A stretch of 64,000 bases of DNA from an uncultured Clostridia bacterium (GTDB lineage: Bacteria > Bacillota > Clostridia > Christensenellales > Aristaeellaceae), in contig CAKTXH010000002.1 of the NCBI GenBank assembly GCA_934630975.1, positions 3,230-67,229 of the forward strand, read 5' to 3'. The position numbers were made by a program, and so were the translations under genes. Positions 8,081 through 16,702 of the stretch are shown here, piece after piece. The notes under the pieces are model-generated. The model was given only the letters and a program-made list of their open reading frames with translations. It searched no databases and was not told the origin of the DNA. Within the stretch, counting starts at the first letter, position 1. Every line of letters starts with the position of its first letter.

Positions 8081-9229
8081 TTATTTGAACCAGTTCATCA
8101 ATACGCTGGCCGCCGCTTTCATGCCCGCGCAGAGCGAGGAAGGCTCAATCCATTCCTCCCGCGTGTGCGCGCCGCCGCCGCGGTACATGCCGAAGCACGC
8201 CGACGGAACGCCCAGCGAAAGCGGAATGTTGCAATCCGTCGAGCCGATGCTGATGGGCTTTTTCCCGCCGCCGACATAGCGCTCCAGCGCGGCGCAGCAT
8301 GCCGTTTCCAGCGCTTTTTGCGCCGCCAGATCGGAAGCCGCGCCGCACGGGCGTTCGCCAAGCAGCTTGAGCGTCACCTCCGCATCGGGCAGCGCGTTTT
8401 CCCGGAGGATGACGTTCAGCTTTTCCTTCATGGCGGCCAGACTCTTCGCGTCGCTCGAGCGGTATTCATACAGCATTTCCGCATGCTGCGCGATGGCGTT
8501 GATCGACGTGCCGCCGGAAATCACCCCGACGTTGTACGTCGTCACGCTTCCCGGAGTGCGCAGCGGATGCTGGCGATACAGCGCGCAGGTCAGGCGGCTG
8601 AGCACTTCAATTGCGTTCCTCGCGCCGAAATCCGCAAAGCTGTGCCCGCCGCGCGTCTGCGCCGTGATTTGGTAGCGCGCAGAGCCGACCGCGCGGGCGC
8701 ACACATGCGTCGATTGGTCGTCCAGCGAAAGAAACGCCTTGACGCGCGGCGCGAAATCGCGCATAATGGCTTTGCAGCCTTTGAGGTTGCCCAGCCCTTC
8801 CTCGCAGCTGTTGCAGACGAACAACACGCCGCAGTTCGGGCGAAAGCCGAGCCGATGCAGCCTGTCCATCATAATCAGCATCCCCGCGACGTTGGCCGTG
8901 TCGTCCCCCACGCCGGGGCAATACAGCCGCCCGCCTTCCTCGCGCATCGGCATCGGTTCAAGATCGGGAAACACCGTGTCGGTGTGCGCCATCACGACGA
9001 CCATCTCTTCGCTTTGCTCCAATCCCCAGCCGCACCGCACGTTTTTTGCATCGTCGATTCCAGCCGGAAGACCGCGTTCTTCCAGCCAATTTCTGATAAA
9101 GGCCGCGCGCCTCTCTTCCTGATGGCTCGGCGCGGGAATCCGGCACAGCGCTTTGATCAATTCAAGGGTTTCGCCCTGCGCCGCCTCGATTTCGCGCTCC
9201 AGCCCGGCGCTGAGCAGATGCATTTCCAT
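8081..9229 (-). CDS. M20 family metallopeptidase
   Basis: A zinc-dependent aminoacylase or dipeptidase of the M20 clan. In 382 residues the metal and catalytic signatures are MAHTDTVF (His82, Asp84), GVGDDTAN (Asp109/Asp110) and SCEEGLGN (Glu143/Glu144), plus a later dimerisation domain beginning near residue 175. This combination suggests a PepT- or carboxypeptidase-like enzyme with unknown substrate. I chose ATG 9229 because AAAGGGGGAACGCGC precedes it; a start at 9271 adds 14 residues without a ribosome site. It is divergent from the serine hydrolase at 9319, so the 89-base gap holds both promoters. Confidence 0.87.
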   Translation of the reverse strand: MEMHLLSAGLEREIEAAQGETLELIKALCRIPAPSHQEERRAAFIRNWLEERGLPAGIDDAKNVRCGWGLEQSEEMVVVMAHTDTVFPDLEPMPMREEGGRLYCPGVGDDTANVAGMLIMMDRLHRLGFRPNCGVLFVCNSCEEGLGNLKGCKAIMRDFAPRVKAFLSLDDQSTHVCARAVGSARYQITAQTRGGHSFADFGARNAIEVLSRLTCALYRQHPLRTPGSVTTYNVGVISGGTSINAIAQHAEMLYEYRSSDAKSLAAMKEKLNVILRENALPDAEVTLKLLGERPCGAASDLAAQKALETACCAALERYVGGGKKPISIGSTDCNIPLSLGVPSACFGMYRGGGAHTREEWIEPSSLCAGMKAAASVLMNWFK

Positions 9230-9318
9230 GCGCGTTCCCCCTTTTGCTTTTTCTGTTATGAATTCGGACATGCGCCCCGTTTTTCCTGCCGAGGCGCGTC
9301 TTTTTCGGAGGCTCTTTC

Positions 9319-10542
9319 ATGGATGAACAACTCGAAGCCAACATGCGCTTTCTGTGCGACGAAAGCCGCATGCTCACCGGCGTCACCGTCGCTTACGGCA
9401 CGCCGATTCACAGCGAATGGGCGCAGTATGGCCGCGCGCAGGAATTGACGCTCGCGGAAAACGGTTTTCTGCCCGCCGTCCGCCCGCTCGATCCCGATAC
9501 GATTTATGATCTCGCGTCGCTGACCAAGCTGTTTACCGCTGTCGTCACGCTGGCGCTCGTGGAAAGCGGTCGCCTGTCGCTGGATGAATTCGTCGGGCAG
9601 ATCGACCCGCGCTTTACTCGCCTTCGAAATGTGACGGTGGGCGACGTGCTCGGCTTCCGCGTCAGCCTGCAAACGCCGGGCCGCGTGGATACCGCCCCGA
9701 CGCGCGAAGAGGGGCTGAACCGCCTGTTCGCCATGACCGTCTGCCCCACGCCCGCCGTCCGCGTCTATTCGGATATGAACGCGATGGTGATCAAATACAT
9801 CGTCGAGGCCAAGACCGGCCTGAGCCTGTTTGAAGCCATTCAAACGTGGATTCTCTCGCCTGCGGGCATGCCGGAGACCTTCGCGGCCGTGCCGGAGGCG
9901 CTGCGCGAACGCTGCGTCTGCTATAACTACGAGCATCGCATCGAGGGCGAACGCCGGATTCTGCGCACCGATGTGCCCTGCGGTATGCCGCACGATCCGA
10001 AAGCCCTGCTTTTGAGCGACGGCGGACGCGATCTCTGCGGCCACGCGGGTCTGTTTTCCACCCGAAAGGATATGGTTCGCTTTGCGCAGGCGCTGCTTTC
10101 CGGCGAATTGCTCCGGCGCGAAACACTCTGCGAAATCGGCGTGAATCGAACGGGTTTTTCGCATGGCGACGGCACGTATCGTCAATATCTGGGCTATCTC
10201 TGCTTTGCCAAGCATCCGCTGCAACGGCTCAGCGAAGTGCCGCACTGGATGGGCGGACGCGCCATTGGTCTGAGCGGTTTCACAGGCAACCACCTCTCCA
10301 TCGACCCGGACACGGGGCGCTTCGTGCTGTTCCTCGGCAACCGCTGTCACGGGCGCGTATCGCACATCGTCCCGCCGGAAGGGATGGATTTATCCGCCTA
10401 CGGGCTTGACGCGCGCGGCGTCGGGCTGATCAAATGGGACGACGGGCGACTCGTCCCTTCTTCCGCAAAATACGTCTATTTCAAAGACGACATGCTGCAT
10501 ACGCCGATTGAAAGCCGCATGCGCGCGCTGGGGTGGCTGTAA
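9319..10542 (+). CDS. Serine hydrolase of the beta-lactamase/EstB type
   Basis: A 407-residue member of the beta-lactamase superfamily (class C-like esterases and D-Ala peptidases). The nucleophile motif is SLTK (Ser67, Lys70), and the second motif begins VYSDMN (Tyr150). A GGRAIGLSGFTG stretch near residue 315 resembles the third motif region of these esterases. There is no signal peptide, so it is likely cytoplasmic. The family fits peptide or ester hydrolysis; the substrate cannot be told from sequence. CGGAGG precedes the ATG by 8 bases. Confidence 0.85.
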   Translation: MDEQLEANMRFLCDESRMLTGVTVAYGTPIHSEWAQYGRAQELTLAENGFLPAVRPLDPDTIYDLASLTKLFTAVVTLALVESGRLSLDEFVGQIDPRFTRLRNVTVGDVLGFRVSLQTPGRVDTAPTREEGLNRLFAMTVCPTPAVRVYSDMNAMVIKYIVEAKTGLSLFEAIQTWILSPAGMPETFAAVPEALRERCVCYNYEHRIEGERRILRTDVPCGMPHDPKALLLSDGGRDLCGHAGLFSTRKDMVRFAQALLSGELLRRETLCEIGVNRTGFSHGDGTYRQYLGYLCFAKHPLQRLSEVPHWMGGRAIGLSGFTGNHLSIDPDTGRFVLFLGNRCHGRVSHIVPPEGMDLSAYGLDARGVGLIKWDDGRLVPSSAKYVYFKDDMLHTPIESRMRALGWL

Positions 10543-10552
10543 AATAAAGAAC

Positions 10553-10593
10553 GCCGCTTTTCTCCGTTTTTTTCGGAGAAAAGCGGCATTTTT
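10553..10593. terminator. Bidirectional terminator between serine hydrolase and lysA
   Basis: GCCGCTTTTCTCCG (10553-10566) and CGGAGAAAAGCGGC (10574-10587) make a perfect 14-bp stem with a T-rich loop. Runs of T follow on the plus strand. On the minus strand the stem is followed by GTTCTTTATTTT, so the two convergent genes probably share it. Confidence 0.85.
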
Positions 10594-10612
10594 ATATTCT
10601 GCTTGCCTTTAT

Positions 10613-11878
10613 TCAATCTTTGAAATTCAGCCCGGCAAAGTCGAGCGTCGCGAAATAATCGGCGGGCGTTTCGGCGCGGCGGATCATCTGCACGCTGCCA
10701 TCCTCATGCAGGAGAAGCTCCGCACTGCGCAGCTTGCCGTTGTAATTATAGCCCATCGAGAAGCCGTGCGCGCCCGTATCGTGGATATAGAGCAAATCGC
10801 CCATGTCAATCTTCGGCAAACGGCGGTCGATGGCAAATTTATCGTTGTTTTCGCACAGGCTGCCCACCACGTCGTACACATGGTCGCAGGGCGCATCCTC
10901 CTTGCCCAGCACGGTGATATGGTGATACGCGCCATACATGGCCGGGCGCATCAGGTTGCAGGCGCACGCGTCCACGCCGATGTATTCCTTATACGTATGC
11001 TTTTCATGGCAGGCCGTCGTCACCAGCGCGCCGTTCGGCCCGAGCATGAAGCGGCCAAGCTCGGTAAAAATCGCCACGTCTCCCATGCCGGCGGGCACAA
11101 GCACCTCTTCATACGCCTTGCGCACCCCTTCGCCAATGGCCGCGATATCGTTAGCGGGATCTTCCGGGCGATACGGGATGCCCACGCCGCCGGAGAGGTT
11201 GATGAACGCGATATCCGCGCCGGTTTCGCGGTGCAGCTCCACCGCCGTGGTGAAAAGAATCTTCGCCAGCGTCGGATAGTAGGCGTTGGTCAGCGTGTTG
11301 GAAGCGAGGAACGCATGCAGGCCAAAGCGCTTTGCGCCTTTCTGCATCAAAACCCGATACGCCTGCGTGAGCTGCTCGCGCGTCATGCCGTATTTCGCAT
11401 CTTTCGGCTGATCCATGATGTGATTGCCGATGGAGAATTCTCCGCCCGGGTTATAGCGGCAGCAGACCGTTTTCGGGACGCCGCAGGCCTGTTCCAGCGT
11501 GTCAATCAGCGTGAAATCATCCAGATTGATGATCGCGCCTTGACGATAGGCGCGCGCAAACTCGCGGCTCTGCGTCTCGTTGGAGGAGAACATGATCTCG
11601 TGCCCCGCGAAGCCGGACGCGCCGCTGAGCATCAGCTCCGTTTCCGAAGAGCAATCCACCCCGCATCCTTCTTCATGCAGAATTTTGAGGATGAACGGAT
11701 TCGGCGTGGCCTTCACCGCGAAATACTCCTTAAAACCGGGATTCCACGCGAACGCCGCTTTCAGCGCGCGCGCGGTGCGGCGGATGCCCGCCTCGTCATA
11801 AATATGGAAAGGCGTCGGATAGGTCTTGACGATCTCCCGCGCCTGATCAAGCGTCAAAAACGGCTTTTTGCTGTTCAT
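10613..11878 (-). CDS. lysA: Diaminopimelate decarboxylase
   Basis: This PLP enzyme converts meso-diaminopimelate to lysine, the last step of lysine synthesis. The 421 residues carry the fold III PLP lysine in YFAVKATPNP (Lys56), the glycine-rich phosphate loop LSGGVGIPY, and a C-terminal active-site segment with GSLCENND containing the conserved cysteine. Length matches the family (about 420). A promoter is visible at 11925-11954. No lysine riboswitch is apparent in the short leader. Aspartate kinase and homoserine dehydrogenase of the same pathway are elsewhere in the window. Confidence 0.93.
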   Translation of the reverse strand: MNSKKPFLTLDQAREIVKTYPTPFHIYDEAGIRRTARALKAAFAWNPGFKEYFAVKATPNPFILKILHEEGCGVDCSSETELMLSGASGFAGHEIMFSSNETQSREFARAYRQGAIINLDDFTLIDTLEQACGVPKTVCCRYNPGGEFSIGNHIMDQPKDAKYGMTREQLTQAYRVLMQKGAKRFGLHAFLASNTLTNAYYPTLAKILFTTAVELHRETGADIAFINLSGGVGIPYRPEDPANDIAAIGEGVRKAYEEVLVPAGMGDVAIFTELGRFMLGPNGALVTTACHEKHTYKEYIGVDACACNLMRPAMYGAYHHITVLGKEDAPCDHVYDVVGSLCENNDKFAIDRRLPKIDMGDLLYIHDTGAHGFSMGYNYNGKLRSAELLLHEDGSVQMIRRAETPADYFATLDFAGLNFKD

Positions 11879-11924
11879 ACGATTCTCTTTCCCCGCGCAT
11901 GGCGGCCTTTGGTCGGATGCGTTT

Positions 11925-11954
11925 ACTATACATGCATCCCCCGCCGGTTGTCAA
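11925..11954 (-). promoter_or_regulatory. Sigma-A promoter of lysA
   Basis: TTGACA and TATAGT are spaced by 18 bases on the minus strand, about 47 bases upstream of the lysA ATG. Confidence 0.7.
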
Positions 11955-11994
11955 GAGTCATTCGTAAAAAATGATGGATCTGCATGGGTGAATA

Positions 11995-12030
11995 TGTCAA
12001 AAAGAGGATATGCATCCGCGCATATCCTCA
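11995..12030 (-). terminator. Terminator of the comEC-parB-degV-tadA operon
   Basis: GAGGATATGC (12029-12020 on the minus strand) pairs with GCATATCCTC (12013-12004) across a short loop, then TTTTT. It lies 12 bases after the tadA stop. Confidence 0.85.
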
Positions 12031-12041
12031 TTCTTGCAGGT

Positions 12042-12491
12042 TCAACTCCGTTTTGAATCAAAAAACACATCCAGCGCCCGCCGACACGCCTCTTCCATCA
12101 GGCCGCCCGAGCAGGGCGTAACGCGGCCAAACGCCGCATCCTCCGGCAGGTTGTAAAGGCTGCCCGCGCAGCCGCAGCGCGGATCGTAAGCCCCGAAAAG
12201 AACCTCGTCCACATCGGCCATCACAATCGCGCCCGCGCACATTGGGCACGGCTCCAGCGTCACCACCAGCGTACAGCCCGTGAGCCTTCTCCGCCCCAGC
12301 GCTGCCGCCGCGCGGCGAAGCGCAAGCACTTCGGCGTGCGCCGTCGGGTCGCCGCTCGTCTCCCGCTCGTTTCTCGCCCGCGCGATGACGTTTCCTTCAT
12401 AGAGGATCACCGCGCCGACCGGCACTTCGCCCGCAAGCTGCGCCTCTTTCGCCAGCAGCAGCGCCTCGCGCATCGCATCCTGGCGGGTCAT
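12042..12491 (-). CDS. tadA: tRNA-specific adenosine deaminase TadA
   Basis: This zinc enzyme deaminates the wobble adenosine 34 of tRNA-Arg(ACG) to inosine. The zinc-binding and catalytic motifs are AHAE (His52, Glu54) and PCPMC (Cys82, Cys85), the TadA signature. The length of 149 residues is usual. The ATG overlaps the degV stop (ATGA), so it is the last gene of a coupled operon and is followed by a strong terminator. CPMCAGA distinguishes it from guanine and cytosine deaminases. Confidence 0.93.
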   Translation of the reverse strand: MTRQDAMREALLLAKEAQLAGEVPVGAVILYEGNVIARARNERETSGDPTAHAEVLALRRAAAALGRRRLTGCTLVVTLEPCPMCAGAIVMADVDEVLFGAYDPRCGCAGSLYNLPEDAAFGRVTPCSGGLMEEACRRALDVFFDSKRS

Positions 12492-13360
12492 CCGCGATCC
12501 CTTCCTCTAAAGAAGAGCGCAACCGTACCGGGGCCGGAGTGGCTGCCGATGACCGGCCCGACCGCACTGAGGATGATTCGCTGCGGATCACAGCCGAATT
12601 CCTTCACCAGCGTCTCCTTGACCACCATCGCGTCCTTTTCGCAGTCGCCGTGGCTGATGAAAACCATCTGGTCTTTATCCGCGCCCAGCTCGCCGAATTT
12701 CATCGCAATCGCGCGAAGCGCCTGCATGCGGCCACGAACCTTGCTTCTGGCAATCAGCCGCCCTTCGCTGTCCACGTGCAGCACGGGCTTGATTTTGAGC
12801 ATTGTGCCAAAAAAAGCCGCCGACGGCGAACAGCGGCCGCCGCGCTTGAGGAAATGCAGATCATCCACCGTGAACCAATGCGCATAGCTCTGCAAATGCG
12901 CTCTGGTGTAGGCGGCGTTTTCTTCGATGGGCATGCCCGCGTCGCGGCGCGCAACCGCATCGTAGACCGCCATGCCTTCGCCCGCGCTGGCTGCCAGCGT
13001 ATCCACCAGCTCGATCACCGCGTCGGGGTATTCCTCATGCACCATATCCCGCGCCATGCACGCGGAAGCATACGTGCCGGAGAGCGCGGAGGAAAACAGC
13101 AGACCGAGCACCGCTTCCCCTTTTTCGGCATGCGCCTTAAACGCCTCGGCGAAATCGCCCGGCGAAACCTGCGACGTGGTGCACGTCTCTCCCGCGCGCA
13201 GACGATTGTAAAACGCGGAACAGCGCTGCGCGTCATCGAACGGCTGAACGCTTGTCACGCCGGATATGGTATATGAAAGAGGAAGCACCTCGAAACGATC
13301 AAATTTTGCGGCCACCTCTGCGTTTAAATCAGAGCACGAATCCGTAAGAATGGTGTACAT
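12488..13360 (-). CDS. DegV family fatty-acid-binding protein
   Basis: DegV-family proteins bind a fatty acid for the FakA kinase. This one has 290 residues. The hallmark N-terminus MYTILTDSCSDL, the loop TSQVSPGDF and SSALSGTYASA are all present, together with the C-terminal RSKVRGRMQALRA segment that recalls the family's ligand region. ATG 13360 is preceded by GGGAAAGGATCAGT and gives a typical 280-290 residue protein; the upstream extension to 13465 is lysine-rich and probably untranslated. No FakA-type DhaL kinase is in this window. The ligand is inferred from the family only. Confidence 0.9.
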   Translation of the reverse strand: MYTILTDSCSDLNAEVAAKFDRFEVLPLSYTISGVTSVQPFDDAQRCSAFYNRLRAGETCTTSQVSPGDFAEAFKAHAEKGEAVLGLLFSSALSGTYASACMARDMVHEEYPDAVIELVDTLAASAGEGMAVYDAVARRDAGMPIEENAAYTRAHLQSYAHWFTVDDLHFLKRGGRCSPSAAFFGTMLKIKPVLHVDSEGRLIARSKVRGRMQALRAIAMKFGELGADKDQMVFISHGDCEKDAMVVKETLVKEFGCDPQRIILSAVGPVIGSHSGPGTVALFFRGRDRG

Positions 13361-13448
13361 ACTGATCCTTTCCCGGTTTGCATTGACCGATGTTTTTTCT
13401 TTGTTTTCTTTGTTCTTTTCGATTCGTTCGGCCGGTTTTCCTGCTTTT

Positions 13449-14219
13449 CTATGAAAGACGTTCATTTTTTATCAGAATCTGTATACACAGCCCCTGTCCC
13501 TGCGCATGCATGCTGACGCAGGCAGGAATTCCCTGCGCATTGAGCGCATCGCCCAGCCGCTGCGCCTCCTCCGCCGCGCGCCGGACGGCGCGCCGTTTGC
13601 CGCCCTCCTGCCTGTCTTCCGGCCTGCCAAGCAGCCGCCGCGCCTGCCCGGTCGTCAAGCCGCGCTGAGCGATGATCTCCGCTGCTTCCACCCTTCTGGC
13701 CTTGGGCTGTATGGTTTTCAAAAACTCTGCCTGTTCCAGCGAAAGGCCGCCGCGTTCAATCGCCGCGCGCGTCTCCTCATCCAATTCGAGCATCGCCAGC
13801 CGCCGCCGGATTTCGCCTTCCGGGATGCAGCATTTTTCCGCAGCGCCCGCCCGGCTCAAAAGCCGCGCTTCCTCCAGAAAAGAAACGTTTCGGCGGGTAA
13901 AGTGCTCTTCCAGAAAGCAGGCGGCAGCCTCCGGCTTATCTCCCGGGATGTTCACCGCGTCGATTTCGTCAAGCCCCAGCATCCGGCAGGCCGCCAGCCG
14001 CCGCGCGCCGCACACCAGCATATAGCGGCCATTTTCGCGATTTTCCTGCACCACGACGGGCTGAAGCATGCCGTGACGGGCGATGGACTGCGCCAGCACC
14101 GGCAGCGTTTCATCCTCCCGAAGGCGCGGCTGAACCATGCCGCCGTATATATCGGCCGTATGCAGACGCATAAACTGCGCGCCTTTTTCCTTCGGATTCA
14201 CAGCCTGTCTGCGCTTCAA
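13449..14219 (-). CDS. ParB/Spo0J-family DNA-binding protein
   Basis: A 256-residue protein with a ParB N-terminal (CTPase/nuclease-like) domain, including QPRLREDE near residue 30 and the box II-like CGARRLAACRMLG near 71. A helix-turn-helix region follows at about 110-170. The start is a TTG at 14219 behind GAGGGGGAAGGGC; an ATG at 14171 (240 residues) is an alternative. Chromosomal ParB usually neighbours parA and the origin. Here the gene is between comEC and degV with no ATPase, so it may be a Noc-like or stand-alone regulator. The function is inference. Confidence 0.82.
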   Translation of the reverse strand: MKRRQAVNPKEKGAQFMRLHTADIYGGMVQPRLREDETLPVLAQSIARHGMLQPVVVQENRENGRYMLVCGARRLAACRMLGLDEIDAVNIPGDKPEAAACFLEEHFTRRNVSFLEEARLLSRAGAAEKCCIPEGEIRRRLAMLELDEETRAAIERGGLSLEQAEFLKTIQPKARRVEAAEIIAQRGLTTGQARRLLGRPEDRQEGGKRRAVRRAAEEAQRLGDALNAQGIPACVSMHAQGQGLCIQILIKNERLS

Positions 14220-14246
14220 AAGCCCTTCCCCCTCGCTTGTCCTCTG

Positions 14247-16577
14247 TCAGGGAGTATATGCGGCGGGAAGCGCGTTTGATGATGGCGCATCCAGATAAGT
14301 TTGCGCCGTAATTCCGCGCTCGGAGAGCCAAAGGGTGATGCACCCGCTTTCGTCCGTTCTGTACACCGTCGCGCCGACCGAATCCAGCGCCTCGAGCACG
14401 CGCTCGGTCGGGTGACCGTACCGATTGTTTGCGCCGACGCTGATGAGGGCGATTTCCGGCGTGGTTTTTTGCAAAAATTCGTCGCTGGTTGCGTATTTGC
14501 TGCCATGATGCGCGACCTTGAGGATATCGCAGTCCGGCGGCGCCTCCATCTCGCTTGTAATCGGCAAATCGCCTGTCATCAAAATTTTCGCGCCCATAGA
14601 CTGCGTGTACAGCACCAACGAACGCTCGTTGTCGCCCTCTAATTCCTTTCGCGGCGACAGCACGTCAAATGTAAAATCGCCCGAATCAATCTTCGCTCCG
14701 GCGGACGCGGTTTCAATCGAAATCCTCTTCTCGTTGGCCAAACGAAGCGCCTCCTGCACCGTCAAAGACGCATCGCGCGCCTGCACGCCCGACGGAATGA
14801 TGATCCGCCCAACCTCAATTTCTGAAGTCAGCAGCGTACCCAGCGCCCCGGCGTGATCCTCATCCAGATGGGACAAAATCAGTGTATCGACGTACAGCCC
14901 TTCGTGCCGCAGGTAACGCAGCACGTCATAGCTGCTCGCCGGGCCGACGTCTACCAGCGTCGCCTGCCGCCCATGCCGAAGAACCGCCGCGTCGCCCTGC
15001 CCCACGTCGAGCTGAACATAGCGCGCGTCGAGCGTCAGCCGGGGCAGATAGCTGACCAGAAGCACGCCGAGCGCCGCCGCCAACGCCCTTTTCCTGCCCC
15101 GGCCAAAGCGGATGCGGCTGCTGCACAGCATCATCGCAGCAATCGCCACAGCCAGCGTCCATCCATACGGCGCAGGCAGGCGGCAGATTTTGATATTCAG
15201 CCCCGCGACGGCCAGAATCAGGTTTTGTGCCGCGCCCGCAGCCGTTCCAACCGCCGTACCGAATAACCGACCGACGGTCGGCAGGCAAGCTCCGAGCGCC
15301 ATGCAGCCCATTCCGCCCAGCATCAAAAGCGCCATCAGGCCGCCTGCAAAGCCGTTCACCAGCAAAGCGAGCAGCGGCACATAGCCGTAAAAGAGAAGCT
15401 GAATCGGCAAAGCGGCCAACTGCGCGCTGAAACTGATCGCCAGTCCTTCTGCCGCATGCGGATGGCGGCGCATCCACGGAACGCGTCGATTCAGCCATGA
15501 CGAGCACGCGCCGCCGAGCAGTAAAATACCCAGCAGCACGAAGAACGAAAACTGAAACGCCGCATCCAGCGGCCATGTTGGGCGAATCAGCGCCATGATC
15601 CACGCTGCGGTGGCCAACGCGGTCAGCGGCTCGTACCGTCTGCCTCGGCATTTTGCCAGCCCGCGAAGCGTCGCCATGATCAACGCACGGACTGTTCCAG
15701 CCGCCGCGCCCGTCAGGCCCGTATAGAAACACAGACTGACGGTCTGTAAGGCAAAGCGCGTCCACCGGCCAAACGGCAGGCGGCCGAGCAGTTTTTCAAG
15801 CATCAGCGCGATCAGGGATAAGTGCATGCCGGAAACCGTCAGCAGGTGCACAATACCGGTCAGGCGCATCGCCGTCACCAGATCGTCGTCGAGGTTTTCC
15901 CGACTGCCCAGCAGCACCGCCTGAAACAGCGGAGCCTGCCCGCCAAACACCGTCTCTGCAAGCAGCATCAGCTTCTTTTGCGCGCATCGAAACCATTCGC
16001 GAAGGGAAAACCTGCCGCCGCCCTCAGCCGTCCAGCCGGGCAGCAGATAGCCGGAAAGTTCGTAATTCTGCGCCAACGCGCGAATCCGTCCGTTGCTCCC
16101 GCCCGGATTGCGCGGTTCATTCGGCGCAAACAGTCTGCCCGTTCCCTGTACGCGCTGACCGACCTCAACCGGCGCGGTCTCGCCGTCCTCCGTCATCAGC
16201 GTAACCAGTACGCGATGCGAATACGTTTCGCCGTCGCAGACCACGTTTTTCAGCCAAACGCGGTTTTCCCTTTGAATCGCGTCGATTTCGCCGACAATCG
16301 CCGCCTTTGATCTGCTCGGCGCATCGCGAACGGCCAGCACCGAAGCCGTTACGCCGTTGCCCAGCAGGAAAAGCACCAGCGCCGCACAAAAAAGCGCGCT
16401 TTTCCACCGTCTCAGCCGGAAAAGGCCAAGAACCGCCGAAAAAGCGCACAGAAACCCAATCCAAACCGCGGGAAACGCCGCAATCTGCGCCAGATAAACG
16501 CCCGCCAGATAGGCGCAGGCGAGCACAGCCAGACGACGGCGAACCGGAAGCAGAATCACGTGCCTGCGTTCGTCCAT
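14247..16577 (-). CDS. comEC: ComEC/Rec2-family DNA-uptake channel with metallo-beta-lactamase domain
   Basis: The central protein for transport of single-stranded DNA across the membrane during competence. The 776 residues start with three hydrophobic helices, an OB-like domain (about 60-150), a competence domain with many membrane segments (GIVHLLTVSGMHLSLIALML near 230), and a C-terminal metallo-beta-lactamase domain with HLDEDHAG. The start at ATG 16577 follows GCGGGGC; a GTG at 16613 gives 12 more residues. It heads the comEC-parB-degV-tadA operon. comEA and comFC are not seen, so competence is not proved. Confidence 0.93.
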   Translation of the reverse strand: MDERRHVILLPVRRRLAVLACAYLAGVYLAQIAAFPAVWIGFLCAFSAVLGLFRLRRWKSALFCAALVLFLLGNGVTASVLAVRDAPSRSKAAIVGEIDAIQRENRVWLKNVVCDGETYSHRVLVTLMTEDGETAPVEVGQRVQGTGRLFAPNEPRNPGGSNGRIRALAQNYELSGYLLPGWTAEGGGRFSLREWFRCAQKKLMLLAETVFGGQAPLFQAVLLGSRENLDDDLVTAMRLTGIVHLLTVSGMHLSLIALMLEKLLGRLPFGRWTRFALQTVSLCFYTGLTGAAAGTVRALIMATLRGLAKCRGRRYEPLTALATAAWIMALIRPTWPLDAAFQFSFFVLLGILLLGGACSSWLNRRVPWMRRHPHAAEGLAISFSAQLAALPIQLLFYGYVPLLALLVNGFAGGLMALLMLGGMGCMALGACLPTVGRLFGTAVGTAAGAAQNLILAVAGLNIKICRLPAPYGWTLAVAIAAMMLCSSRIRFGRGRKRALAAALGVLLVSYLPRLTLDARYVQLDVGQGDAAVLRHGRQATLVDVGPASSYDVLRYLRHEGLYVDTLILSHLDEDHAGALGTLLTSEIEVGRIIIPSGVQARDASLTVQEALRLANEKRISIETASAGAKIDSGDFTFDVLSPRKELEGDNERSLVLYTQSMGAKILMTGDLPITSEMEAPPDCDILKVAHHGSKYATSDEFLQKTTPEIALISVGANNRYGHPTERVLEALDSVGATVYRTDESGCITLWLSERGITAQTYLDAPSSNALPAAYTP

Positions 16578-16702
16578 CAGCCATGCCCCGCTTTGCTTTG
16601 GTATGACGGGCACAAAATGCCCGTGTTTTTATTGTAACCCAGCCTCCGCGTCTTTTGACATATCGCGTTTAGAGGCATCCATCCCATTTGGATTCAATTC
16701 GT

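Noticed and set aside
13361..13465. 35-residue lysine-rich extension of the DegV protein
   Set aside because: A strong ribosome site precedes the ATG at 13360 and family members begin there.
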